DNA of 64,000 nt from Erythrobacter sp. (GTDB taxonomy: Bacteria > Pseudomonadota > Alphaproteobacteria > Sphingomonadales > Sphingomonadaceae). The first letter of the stretch is position 1; the number at the start of each line of letters is the position of its first letter. The notes beneath the pieces are model-generated. The model had not been told where the DNA came from. It was given only the letters and a program-made list of their open reading frames with translations, and made no database searches. This document shows, piece by piece, positions 41,095-48,459 of this stretch. The translations under genes and the position numbers were made by a program. The stretch spans positions 2,157,001 to 2,221,000 of the forward strand of contig NZ_CP136573.1 of the NCBI RefSeq assembly GCF_035194505.1. Direction: 5' to 3'.

Positions 41095-42063
41095 ATGATG
41101 AACAAGCGCCTGACTTCCGCCGCCGCCCTTGGCCTCATTGCGGCCACCGCCCTGCCTTCGGCCAGCCTCGTCGCCCAGCCTGCCGCGCCTGCTGCGGCTG
41201 CCTTCACCGTCGTCGAAACCGGGCGGGAGTATTCGAGCCTGCAGGACGCGATCGACGCGGTCGGCAACAGCCGCGCCACGATCCGCATCGCGCCCGGCAC
41301 CTACCGCGAATGTGCGGTGCAGGAGCAGGGGGTGATCGTTTACGAGGCCGCCGAACCCGGCAGTGCCACGCTGGCGGGCCGCGCCTGCGAGGGCAAAGCG
41401 GCGCTGGTGCTGCGCGGCACGGGGGCGGAGATTCGCGGGCTCGGCTTCACCGGCATCAATGTCGATGACGGCAATGGTGCCGGCATCCGGCTGGAGGCGG
41501 GCATGCTCAATGTCGCCTATGCGCGCTTCACCAACAGCCAGCAGGGCATCCTCACCGCCGCCGATCCTTCGATCCGCGTCTATATCCTCCGCTCGACCTT
41601 CTCGGGGCTGGGCACCTGCGAGAACGACGCGGGCTGCGCGCATTCGCTCTATATCGGCGACATCGCCTCGCTCACCGTGCGCGAGAGCCGGTTTGAGCGC
41701 GGCACCGGCGGCCATTACCTCAAGGCCCGCGCCGCCGAGGTCACCATCGAGAACAACAGCTTCGACGACGCGAACGGGCGCACCACCAATTACATGATCG
41801 ATCTGCCCGCCGGATCGCGCGGCCGGATTGCCGACAACTGGTTCGTGCAGGGCCGCGACAAGGAGAACTACGCCGCCTTTATCGCGCTGGGGGCGGAGGA
41901 CATCCTCCACCCCTCGGCGGGCCTCAGGATCGAGAGCAACGAAGCCCGCTTCGTCCCCGGCCTCAGCCGCCAGAGCGCCTTCCTCGCCGACTGGACCGGC
42001 GAGCGCGTGGTGATGCAGGGCAACCGGCTGGCGGGCGGGATCACGCAGTTCGAGAAGCGTTAG
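41095..42063 (+). CDS. Secreted right-handed parallel beta-helix protein
   Basis: A 322-residue exported protein. After the signal peptide (ending near SLVAQPA) the sequence has the repeated short strands and stacked Asn/Asp pattern of pectate-lyase-like beta-helices, for example FTVVETGREYSSLQDAIDAV, ATIRIAPGTYRECAV and EVTIENNSFDD. The family includes polysaccharide lyases and carbohydrate-binding proteins; no catalytic site can be named. Several ATGs (41068, 41083, 41095, 41098) make the start uncertain; 41095 gives the shortest basic signal sequence. Its stop interlocks with the GNAT stop. Confidence 0.8.
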   Translation: MMNKRLTSAAALGLIAATALPSASLVAQPAAPAAAAFTVVETGREYSSLQDAIDAVGNSRATIRIAPGTYRECAVQEQGVIVYEAAEPGSATLAGRACEGKAALVLRGTGAEIRGLGFTGINVDDGNGAGIRLEAGMLNVAYARFTNSQQGILTAADPSIRVYILRSTFSGLGTCENDAGCAHSLYIGDIASLTVRESRFERGTGGHYLKARAAEVTIENNSFDDANGRTTNYMIDLPAGSRGRIADNWFVQGRDKENYAAFIALGAEDILHPSAGLRIESNEARFVPGLSRQSAFLADWTGERVVMQGNRLAGGITQFEKR

Positions 42064-42572
42064 GCCTCGGGGGGATCAAAAGCGCGGACATAGCGCTGTT
42101 CGGTCGCGGGGATCGTTCCGTTCAAGCTCTTGACCTGAAACGCCCAGCCCAGCTCCCCGGCGAGCCACATTGGCGTGTTCTGTTCAAACCCGAAGCGCCC
42201 GTAGATCGCGGGATTGCCGAGCACCGTGATCCCCGCAGCGCCGCGCCCGCGCATGATCTCTTCGCCCGCGTCGATCAGCGCGCGACCAATCCCTCGCCCC
42301 TGATGGGCCGGATCGACCGCGACCGGCCCGAGCACCACCCAGCCTTGATCACCGTTCACCAGCAAGGCGGGCGAATAGGTGATCTGGCCGATGATCGCCC
42401 CGTCCTGTTCGGCCACCAACGATAGCAGCAGATCACCGTCGGCGCGCAGCCGGTCGACAACCTCCTGCTCGTCGCCGTCGGCATAGGGGCGGCCGATAAA
42501 GGCGCGCCGCACCATGTCGTGGATCGCCGCCTCGTCGCCGGGGCGTTCCTCGCGGAAGGTGACGGCGGTCAC
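42060..42572 (-). CDS. GNAT family N-acetyltransferase
   Basis: A 170-residue acetyltransferase with the acetyl-CoA-binding motif HQGRGIGRALI preceded by LGPVAVDPA. The layout (ALLVNGDQGWVVLGPVAV, IYGRFGFEQ) matches the common YhbS-like group acting on small molecules or proteins; the substrate is unknown. The start is a GTG at 42572 that overlaps the ribA stop (GTGA), so translation is coupled to ribA. Confidence 0.88.
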   Translation of the reverse strand: MTAVTFREERPGDEAAIHDMVRRAFIGRPYADGDEQEVVDRLRADGDLLLSLVAEQDGAIIGQITYSPALLVNGDQGWVVLGPVAVDPAHQGRGIGRALIDAGEEIMRGRGAAGITVLGNPAIYGRFGFEQNTPMWLAGELGWAFQVKSLNGTIPATEQRYVRAFDPPEA

Positions 42573-43597
42573 AACAGTAGATGCCCTGACCGATCGCGCT
42601 TGGTCGCCAGATAGCGGGCGTTGTGGGGGTTCTCCGGGAGCTGGTGCGGCACGCGCTCGCTGACCGTGATCCCCGCCGCCTCCAGCGCCGAGACCTTGGC
42701 CGGGTTGTTCGTCAGCAGGCGGATCGTGCCCGCCCCCAATAGCTCCAGCATCCGCGCCGCCACCGGGAAATCGCGCGCTTCATCGGGCAGGCCCAAGCGC
42801 TGGTTGGCCTCGACTGTATCGAACCCCTGATCCTGCAGGCGGTAGGCGCGCAACTTGTTGACGAGACCGATCCCGCGCCCCTCCTGCCGCATGTAGAGCA
42901 GCACGCCCCATCCGCCGCTGTCCCGCGCCTCGTGCGCCATGGCGTGGAGCGCGGCGTCGAGTTGCGGGCCGCAGTCGCATTTGAGGCTGCCGAGGATGTC
43001 GCCCGTCAGACACTCCGAATGGAGCCGCACCAGCGGCTGGCGGTCGCCTGACTGCGTGCCGATGATCAGCGCGACATGTTCGCGCAGGTCCGCCGCCGAG
43101 CGGAAGGCGACGATTTCGGCATCCTCGCAAGCCGAGACCGGCAGGCGCGCGCGGGTGACGATGCGCAAGGCGCCCGCGTCGGCATAGGCGGCGAGATCGC
43201 TCGCCGCGACCGGCACTGCCTCGCCCGCATCCACCGGATCGACCAGAAACGCGGGCAGGATCCCCGCGATCCGCGCCAGTTCGAGCGCGGCGGCAGCTGT
43301 CTCGGCCCATTCGAGGCTCACCGCCTTGAACGGGCCTTTGAGCGGATTGCCGAGATCGAGCGCGGGGTCGGCCACCGGCAGCGCATCGCGCAGGGTGAAG
43401 GCCTCGCCCCCTGCGATCAGGACGGGAGCGTGGGGAACAGCCGCCTCGCGCTGGTTGGCGAGCTTCAGCGTGGCGGCGCGCGCGGCGGAGATCAGCATCC
43501 GCTCAGCTTCCGCTCCTTGCGCAATCGCGGTCTCGACCGGGAGCAGAACCGGGCCGCCATCAAACGCCAGCGGCCAGCCGTGGCGCAGCGCATCCAC
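42569..43597 (-). CDS. ribA: GTP cyclohydrolase II with an N-terminal extension
   Basis: A 342-residue protein for the first step of riboflavin synthesis. The C-terminal part (about 150-342) is a full RibA domain: zinc cysteines in RLHSECLTGDILGSLKCDCG, the catalytic region MRQEGRGIGLVNKLRAY and LTNNPAKVSAL. The first 150 or so residues do not belong to the minimal enzyme; they may be a remnant of a RibB-like domain, as in RibBA proteins, but the RibB active-site motifs are not visible. The start is a GTG at 43597; no in-frame ATG lies nearby. It follows the exonuclease III gene. Confidence 0.88.
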   Translation of the reverse strand: MDALRHGWPLAFDGGPVLLPVETAIAQGAEAERMLISAARAATLKLANQREAAVPHAPVLIAGGEAFTLRDALPVADPALDLGNPLKGPFKAVSLEWAETAAAALELARIAGILPAFLVDPVDAGEAVPVAASDLAAYADAGALRIVTRARLPVSACEDAEIVAFRSAADLREHVALIIGTQSGDRQPLVRLHSECLTGDILGSLKCDCGPQLDAALHAMAHEARDSGGWGVLLYMRQEGRGIGLVNKLRAYRLQDQGFDTVEANQRLGLPDEARDFPVAARMLELLGAGTIRLLTNNPAKVSALEAAGITVSERVPHQLPENPHNARYLATKRDRSGHLLL

Positions 43598-43635
43598 CGC
43601 CTGCGCGGCGCGGCGTGACGGGGATGGCGGCTGCG

Positions 43636-44424
43636 TCAGAGGTCAAACTCCGTGATCAGCGGCACGTGATCCGACGGCTGCTCCCACGCGCGGGCATCCT
43701 CCAGCACGCGGTGCGCGCGGGACTGCTTCGCCACTGCGGGCGAGGCCCACATGTGATCGAGGCGGCGGCCCTTGTCGTTCTCCTGCCAGGCGGGATTGCG
43801 ATAGCTCCACCACGAATAGTAGCGCTGCGGCGCGGGGATGTACTGGCGGCCGAGATCGACCCAGCCGTGGGCGTCCTGAAAACGGCCCAGCGTTTCGACC
43901 TCGATCGGCGTATGGCTGACGACCTTCAGAAGCTGCTTGTGGCTCCACACATCGCTTTCGAGCGGGGCGATGTTGAAATCGCCGACGATCAGCGTGGGAC
44001 GATCAAGCGTGTCGGCCCAGCGCGTCATCCGCCCGAGGAAATCGAGCTTCTGGCCGAACTTTGTGTTCACTTCGCGGTCCGGCACATCGCCGCCGGCGGG
44101 GACATAGACATTCTCGACCAGCAGATCGCGGCCCAGCACCTCGACCCCGATATGCCGCGCCTCGCCATTGTCCTGCCAGTCGTGGCGGGTCACTTCGCGG
44201 ATCGGCACGCGGCTCACCGTGGCGACCCCGTGATAGCCCTTCTGCCCGCTCACCGCCTGATGGGTGTAGCCCAGGCTGGCAAGCGCCTCGGCCGGGAAGA
44301 GGTGGCTCTCGCACTTGATTTCCTGCAGGCACAGGATGTCGGGCGCGGCCTCGGTGAGCAGTTTTTCGATGAGGCCCACGCGCAGGCGCGCCGAGTTGAT
44401 GTTCCAGGTGGCAACAGACAGCAT
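43636..44424 (-). CDS. xthA: Exodeoxyribonuclease III
   Basis: A 262-residue AP endonuclease/3' exonuclease for base excision repair. The metal and catalytic motifs are in place: ATWNINS, CLQEIKCES, the NVYVPAG segment, VGDFNIAP, and the C-terminal RRLDHMWAS and PSDHVPLI. The ATG at 44424 gives the standard MLSVATWNINSAR start. It is upstream of ribA on the same strand and divergent from the alkaline phosphatase gene. Confidence 0.95.
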   Translation of the reverse strand: MLSVATWNINSARLRVGLIEKLLTEAAPDILCLQEIKCESHLFPAEALASLGYTHQAVSGQKGYHGVATVSRVPIREVTRHDWQDNGEARHIGVEVLGRDLLVENVYVPAGGDVPDREVNTKFGQKLDFLGRMTRWADTLDRPTLIVGDFNIAPLESDVWSHKQLLKVVSHTPIEVETLGRFQDAHGWVDLGRQYIPAPQRYYSWWSYRNPAWQENDKGRRLDHMWASPAVAKQSRAHRVLEDARAWEQPSDHVPLITEFDL

Positions 44425-44461
44425 GGAGGCGGACTTAGTTGGCTGCGCACCACAATTCCAG

Positions 44462-44479
44462 CTTTCACTTTCATGTCGC
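44462..44479 (+). promoter_or_regulatory. Weak candidate Pho box before the alkaline phosphatase gene
   Basis: CTTTCAC-TTTC-ATGTCGC resembles the 7-4-7 PhoB direct repeat (CTGTCAT-type halves) at 6 and 5 of 7 positions, 42 bases upstream of the alkaline phosphatase start. The product makes PhoB control plausible, but the match alone is weak. Confidence 0.3.
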
Positions 44480-44520
44480 TTTGGGCCGCGATAGGGCTGG
44501 GCCGTTCCCGGAGACCCGTC

Positions 44521-45918
44521 ATGACCCGCACCCTGTTCGCCGCCCTGCTCCTCGCCAGCACCATCGCCACCCCCGCGTTCGCCAAGGAGCGGCGTCACGC
44601 GCCCCCACCCGAACCGAAGGCGAAGAACGTGATCCTGTTCATCGGCGACGGCATGGGCATCTCCACCATCACCGCCGCGCGCATCTATGCCGGGCAGAAG
44701 CAGGGTCAGACCGGCGAGGAATTCCAGCTCAGCTTTGAAAAGTTCCCCAATGCCGCGCTGGTCAAGACCTACAACACCAACGCGCAGGTGCCCGACAGCG
44801 CGGGCACCGCGACCGCGATCCACTCCGGACAGAAGACCCGCATCGGGGTGCTCGGCATCGGGCCGGCGGCGGAAAAAGGCGTGTGCAAGGATGCGCTGGC
44901 GAACCCGCTGCCGCTGCTGGGCGAAGAGGTGAAGACGCGCGGTCTTGCGCTCGGGATCGTCACCACCACCCGCATCACCCACGCCACGCCGGCGAGCGTC
45001 TATTCGCGCTCGGCTGACCGTGACTGGGAAAGCGACACCAACATCCCCGCCGACCAGCAGCACGGGTGCAAGGACATCGCGCTGCAACTGGCCGAAGCGC
45101 AGTTCGACGTCGCGCTCGGCGGGGGCACCGCGATGTTCTACGGCAAGGCAGGCGGCGGCAGGCGCGCCGATGCGGCGGCTGATCTTCCCGCTGCATGGGC
45201 CGCGAAGAATGGCGGGGTGGTGGTGAGGGACGCCGCCGGGCTCGCTGCCGCGCCGATGAACAAGCCGGTGCTCGGCCTGTTCAACCCCAGCCACATGACC
45301 TTCATGGCAGAGCGCAAGCCGGACTCGTCCGAACCGACCCTTACGGACATGACCGCTGCTGCGATCGCGCGGCTGAAGGCCGATCCTGACGGGTTCTACC
45401 TGATGGTCGAGGGCGGACGCATCGATCACGGCCACCATGCGGGGCAGGCGGGCTATGCGCTCGAAGAGGCGGTCGAACTCGCGCGGGCGGTGCAATATGC
45501 GGTCGAGAACACCGATCCCGCCGAGACGCTGATCATGGTCACCGCCGATCACAGCCATGTCTTCACGATCGCGGGCTATCCCAAGCGCGGGAACGACATT
45601 CTCGGGCTGGTGGTGCCGCCCAAGGGCAACGGTGAGGATGGCGGCGATGGGGTCTCGCCGCTGCTGGCCGCCGACGGCAAGCCCTATACCACATTGGGCT
45701 ATGCCAATGGTCCGGGCGCGGTGAGCGGCGAGCGCCCCATGCCGCAGACCGGCATCGCCGCGCGCCAGCAGGCGCTGGTGCCGACCGGCATCGAAACCCA
45801 CGGCGGCGAGGATGTCGCCCTGTTCGCCACCGGCCCCGGCGCCGAGCGTGCCCACGGCGTGATCGAGCAGAACGTGATCTACTCGATCATCCGCAAGGCG
45901 CTGGGCTGGGACAAGTAA
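44521..45918 (+). CDS. Alkaline phosphatase (PhoA superfamily), secreted
   Basis: A 465-residue exported phosphomonoesterase. The signal peptide ends near PAFA-KE. Metal-site and nucleophile motifs follow the PhoA pattern: FIGDGMG (Asp43), PDSAGTATA with nucleophile Ser93, EGGRIDHGHHAG and TADHSHVF. It releases phosphate from organic esters in the periplasm or outside. A weak Pho box precedes it, and the PstS-like gene at 59616 has a strong one, so a shared response to low phosphate is likely. It is divergent from xthA. Confidence 0.94.
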   Translation: MTRTLFAALLLASTIATPAFAKERRHAPPPEPKAKNVILFIGDGMGISTITAARIYAGQKQGQTGEEFQLSFEKFPNAALVKTYNTNAQVPDSAGTATAIHSGQKTRIGVLGIGPAAEKGVCKDALANPLPLLGEEVKTRGLALGIVTTTRITHATPASVYSRSADRDWESDTNIPADQQHGCKDIALQLAEAQFDVALGGGTAMFYGKAGGGRRADAAADLPAAWAAKNGGVVVRDAAGLAAAPMNKPVLGLFNPSHMTFMAERKPDSSEPTLTDMTAAAIARLKADPDGFYLMVEGGRIDHGHHAGQAGYALEEAVELARAVQYAVENTDPAETLIMVTADHSHVFTIAGYPKRGNDILGLVVPPKGNGEDGGDGVSPLLAADGKPYTTLGYANGPGAVSGERPMPQTGIAARQQALVPTGIETHGGEDVALFATGPGAERAHGVIEQNVIYSIIRKALGWDK

Positions 45919-46100
45919 CGCCGCGGGACGCGGAGGAGCGCTGATCGGCGGGCGAAGCCTCGCCTCACGGCGCGATGCGGCCAGGTGGTTTAGGCGTCGC
46001 CGAAAAGTGCTTCGACCGAGAACCGGAGCGCACTTCATGTGCGTGAGCACCGGAAGCGCAGGGCGGAGCGCTTTGCAGGCCCGCATAAACCGCCCGGACA
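45919..46100. other. Non-coding region after the alkaline phosphatase gene
   Basis: No plausible gene is seen. A small hairpin CGCAC-TTCAT-GTGCG at 46029-46043 sits inside AACCGG...CACCGG, an arrangement resembling extragenic palindromes found in alphaproteobacteria. No clear terminator for the alkaline phosphatase gene is visible on the plus strand. Confidence 0.4.
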
Positions 46101-46102
46101 AC

Positions 46103-46139
46103 AAAAAACCCTCGACCCGGGGGCGATGGGTCGAGGGTT
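46103..46139 (-). terminator. Strong minus-strand Rho-independent terminator
   Basis: On the minus strand, AACCCTCGACCC and GGGTCGAGGGTT form a perfect 12-base-pair stem with a 9-base loop, and the descending arm runs into six T residues. It lies 175 bases downstream of the lolA stop, so it ends either a long lolA 3' region or a separate small RNA. Confidence 0.9.
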
Positions 46140-46225
46140 CCATTGAGCGTTCGTCACGCTATGTGCAAGGCGGGCTTCTTGCGAAGGGTGGGCAACAGGG
46201 GGGAAACCGCCCTTCAGCCGCCTTG
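46103..46225 (-). ncRNA. Candidate structured small RNA downstream of lolA
   Basis: On the minus strand, CAAGGCGG (46225-46218) pairs with CCGCCTTG (46173-46166), enclosing GAAGGG (46215-46210) paired with CCCTTC (46188-46183) and a C-rich loop containing CCCCCC and CCCACCC. A second hairpin AGCGT-GACGA-ACGCT follows, then the terminator. Further upstream, AGCGACA/TGTCGCT and TGAACGGC/GCCGTTCA pairings suggest structure begins just after the lolA stop. I could not match it to 6S, SRP or tmRNA. No promoter is identified, so it may be a 3'-UTR-derived RNA. Confidence 0.4.
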
Positions 46226-46314
46226 TTGAGAATGATTAGCTGCTTCTCCCTTTCAGCGACATGAACGGCGCAAGAATTCTGTCGCTTTCATACAACCGTT
46301 CGGCGCGGAGCCGT

Positions 46315-46986
46315 TCATCCCGGTCGACGGGCCGTGCGGCGCGGGTCTTTGAAGGTGAAGGTGCTGTCGGCCACCGGCACGCCGTAGCGCTGGTTCGACA
46401 GCTGCACGCGGGTGCGGTGATTCTGCGCATCGAGCGCGACCCACTGGGCCAGCTGCCAGCCACCGGGCGCGGCCGCCTTGCGCACGAAGATGAGGTTGAT
46501 CATCCCGAATTCGGGCTTCTTGGGATCGCGCACTTCGACGCTGATGACGTCCTTGTTGCTGGTCGGGATCAGCTTGCCGTAGCGCTTCACGTCGCGCTGC
46601 GGATCGAACAGCGCGCCCAGCGGCGAATTGCCGATCGGCCAGCGTTCGACCTGCGCAACCTCGTAATCGACCACGAACAGCGACTTGCCGTTGGAGATGA
46701 CGAGGAGGTCCGAATCCTTGCCATAGTCGAAGCGGATCTTGCCCGGCCGCTTCAGCGTCATCACGCCCGCCGCGACATTGCCCGCGCGGTCGGTCTGGGT
46801 GAAATCGGCGCGCATGGTCGAAATGCCCCGCAGCGCGGCCACCACGGCATCGAGATCGCTGGCCGATTGCGCGGCGAGCGGTGCAGGGGCGAGACTGGCG
46901 GGAAGCGCCGGCACAAGGCCGAGCGCGAGGGTGCCGGCGCCAAGGCCGAGCATCAGGGTGCGGGCGGTGTCGGAAAATCTGGTCAT
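46315..46986 (-). CDS. lolA: Outer-membrane lipoprotein carrier protein LolA family
   Basis: A 223-residue periplasmic protein that ferries lipoproteins from the inner membrane to the outer-membrane receptor. A signal peptide (to about residue 40, ending PLAAQSA) is followed by the LolA fold pattern: MRADFTQTDRAGNVAAGVMTLKRPGKIRFDY, then SNGKSLFVVDYEVAQVERWP. It stands alone, 81 bases from rpmG, and serves the predicted lipoproteins of this window. The candidate RNA and terminator lie downstream. Confidence 0.92.
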   Translation of the reverse strand: MTRFSDTARTLMLGLGAGTLALGLVPALPASLAPAPLAAQSASDLDAVVAALRGISTMRADFTQTDRAGNVAAGVMTLKRPGKIRFDYGKDSDLLVISNGKSLFVVDYEVAQVERWPIGNSPLGALFDPQRDVKRYGKLIPTSNKDVISVEVRDPKKPEFGMINLIFVRKAAAPGGWQLAQWVALDAQNHRTRVQLSNQRYGVPVADSTFTFKDPRRTARRPG

Positions 46987-47067
46987 GCCGACGCGACTAG
47001 GGGCGGAGGCTTGAACTGTCGATGAATTATCGCGCCCACCCGCCGGGCAGGCGCGAGAGAGCCGATC

Positions 47068-47235
47068 TTACTTGATCTTGGCTTCCTTGAATTCGACATG
47101 CTTGCGCGCCACGGGATCATACTTCCGGAAGCTCATCTTCTCGGTGATGTTGCGCGGGTTCTTCTTGGTCACGTAGAAGAAGCCGGTGCCTTCGCTCGAG
47201 ACGAGGCGGATCTTCACGGTGCTGGGCTTCGCCAT
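47068..47235 (-). CDS. rpmG: 50S ribosomal protein L33
   Basis: A 55-residue ribosomal protein, complete from MAKPSTVKIRLVSSEGTG to VEFKEAKIK. It has the KKNPRN and RKYDPVARKHV blocks of bacterial L33 and lacks the zinc-binding cysteines of the C+ form, so it is the zinc-independent type. CAGGAAACC lies before the ATG. It is usually a single gene in this group, and here it has its own 140-base upstream region. Confidence 0.97.
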   Translation of the reverse strand: MAKPSTVKIRLVSSEGTGFFYVTKKNPRNITEKMSFRKYDPVARKHVEFKEAKIK

Positions 47236-47375
47236 GGCGGTTTCCTGTCAAATCGATTGGCCCGCCAGACTGGCTGATCCGGGCGTCAAAAAAGCAAACG
47301 CGGCGCGCCCGGAAGGCCCGGCACACCGCACACGGCGGCGCCATTCGCCGATTCACGGGGAAAAGTCAAGGCGGC

Positions 47376-47807
47376 TTACCAGTCTCCGGCGCGGGGCTTG
47401 CTGCGATTGGCCTTCACCGTTCCGCGCACTTTCTTGACCTTCAGCCGCTCGGTCTTGCCGACGCGGTTGAGGCGGGTCTTGGCGCGTTTCTTGGGTTCGG
47501 TCTCGGCGTCTTCGAGCAGCGCGGCGAGCTTGGCGCGGGCGTCCTGGCGGTTGGCTTCCTGCGTCCGGTGCGCCTTGGAGGTGATGATCAGATCGCCGTT
47601 CCCGGCCAGTTTCGCGCCCGCCAGCGCCCGCAGCCGCGCGAACACCAGCGGAGCGAGCCTCAGGGCGTAGATATTGACGCGCAGCTCGACTTCGGTGGCG
47701 ACCTTGTTGGCATTCTGTCCGCCCGGGCCGGAGCCTGCGAGAAAGCTCTCGCTCGCCAGCCTGAGCGCGCGGCTCACCAGCGGCTCGGGCGCGTCCGGTT
47801 CATCCAT
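47376..47807 (-). CDS. arfB: Alternative ribosome-rescue factor (peptidyl-tRNA hydrolase) ArfB
   Basis: A 143-residue release-factor-like protein that frees stalled ribosomes without a stop codon. The GGQ loop GSGPGGQNANKVATEVELR places the catalytic GGQ at residues 29-31. The C-terminal tail is strongly basic (KKRAKTRLNRVGKTERLKVKKVRG), as required to enter the empty mRNA channel. The ATG at 47807 overlaps the pseudouridine synthase stop by eight bases. Confidence 0.93.
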   Translation of the reverse strand: MDEPDAPEPLVSRALRLASESFLAGSGPGGQNANKVATEVELRVNIYALRLAPLVFARLRALAGAKLAGNGDLIITSKAHRTQEANRQDARAKLAALLEDAETEPKKRAKTRLNRVGKTERLKVKKVRGTVKANRSKPRAGDW

Positions 47808-48459
47808 CGCGCGCGCCGAGCGCCGCGAAATCGGCGGGGAGGGGTGCGCGGGCCTCGATCGGGGTCTTGCCCGCACGCGTGACAGTGAGGCTCTCGGCAT
47901 GGAGCATGGTGCGCCGCGCGCCTGCGACAGCGCCTGCGCCATAGACCGGATCGCCCAGCAACGGGGCGCCGAGGCCCTTCAACGCATGGACGCGCAGCTG
48001 GTGGGTGCGGCCGGTTTCGGGGCGGAAGCGGATCAGGCTGTGCGGCCCCAGCTGCTCGACCAGTTCCCAGTGCGAGACGGCGGGCTTGCCCTTCTTGGCC
48101 GCGATCATCCGCCAGCCTTTCTCGGCCGAGCTGATCTTCGCCAGCGACAATTCGATCGTGCCGCTGGTGCCCGGCGGGCGTCCGGCAAGGATCGCGAGAT
48201 AGGTCTTGCCCACCAGGCGGTCCTCAAAGGCGCGGTTGAAGCGGGCGAGCGCCTTGGGATTGCGGGCGAGCAGCAGGCAGCCGCTCGTGTCCGTATCCAG
48301 CCGGTGCACCGCCACGGGCGGGCGCTGGAAGCCGAGTTTCAGCGCTTCGAGATGGTTTGCGAGACTCGCCCCGCCCTTGCGCGGCGGATCGACCGGGAGC
48401 CCGGCGGGCTTGTCGATCACCAGCGCCTCGCCGTCTTCGTAGAGGATGGGGAGGGTCAT
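47800..48459 (-). CDS. RluA-family RNA pseudouridine synthase
   Basis: A 219-residue enzyme that isomerises uridine to pseudouridine in rRNA or tRNA. The catalytic motif HRLDTDTSG places the aspartate at Asp55, and GRTHQLRVHALKGLGAPLLGDPVYG is the second conserved block. It lacks an S4 domain and is short, closest in form to the TruC/RluA type; the modified site cannot be predicted. The ATG overlaps the end of the pabB-pabC gene by four bases and its own end overlaps arfB. Confidence 0.92.
   Translation of the reverse strand: MTLPILYEDGEALVIDKPAGLPVDPPRKGGASLANHLEALKLGFQRPPVAVHRLDTDTSGCLLLARNPKALARFNRAFEDRLVGKTYLAILAGRPPGTSGTIELSLAKISSAEKGWRMIAAKKGKPAVSHWELVEQLGPHSLIRFRPETGRTHQLRVHALKGLGAPLLGDPVYGAGAVAGARRTMLHAESLTVTRAGKTPIEARAPLPADFAALGARDG

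Noticed and set aside
43636..46143. Long minus-strand frame joining exonuclease III with sequence antisense to the alkaline phosphatase gene
   Set aside because: Only the last 262 codons match exonuclease III. The upstream part mirrors the alkaline phosphatase gene, whose motifs are intact on the plus strand.
46253..46318. Short frame overlapping the lolA stop (ATGA), 21 codons
   Set aside because: Too short, no family resemblance, and it lies in the region that folds as RNA. The ATGA overlap alone is not enough.
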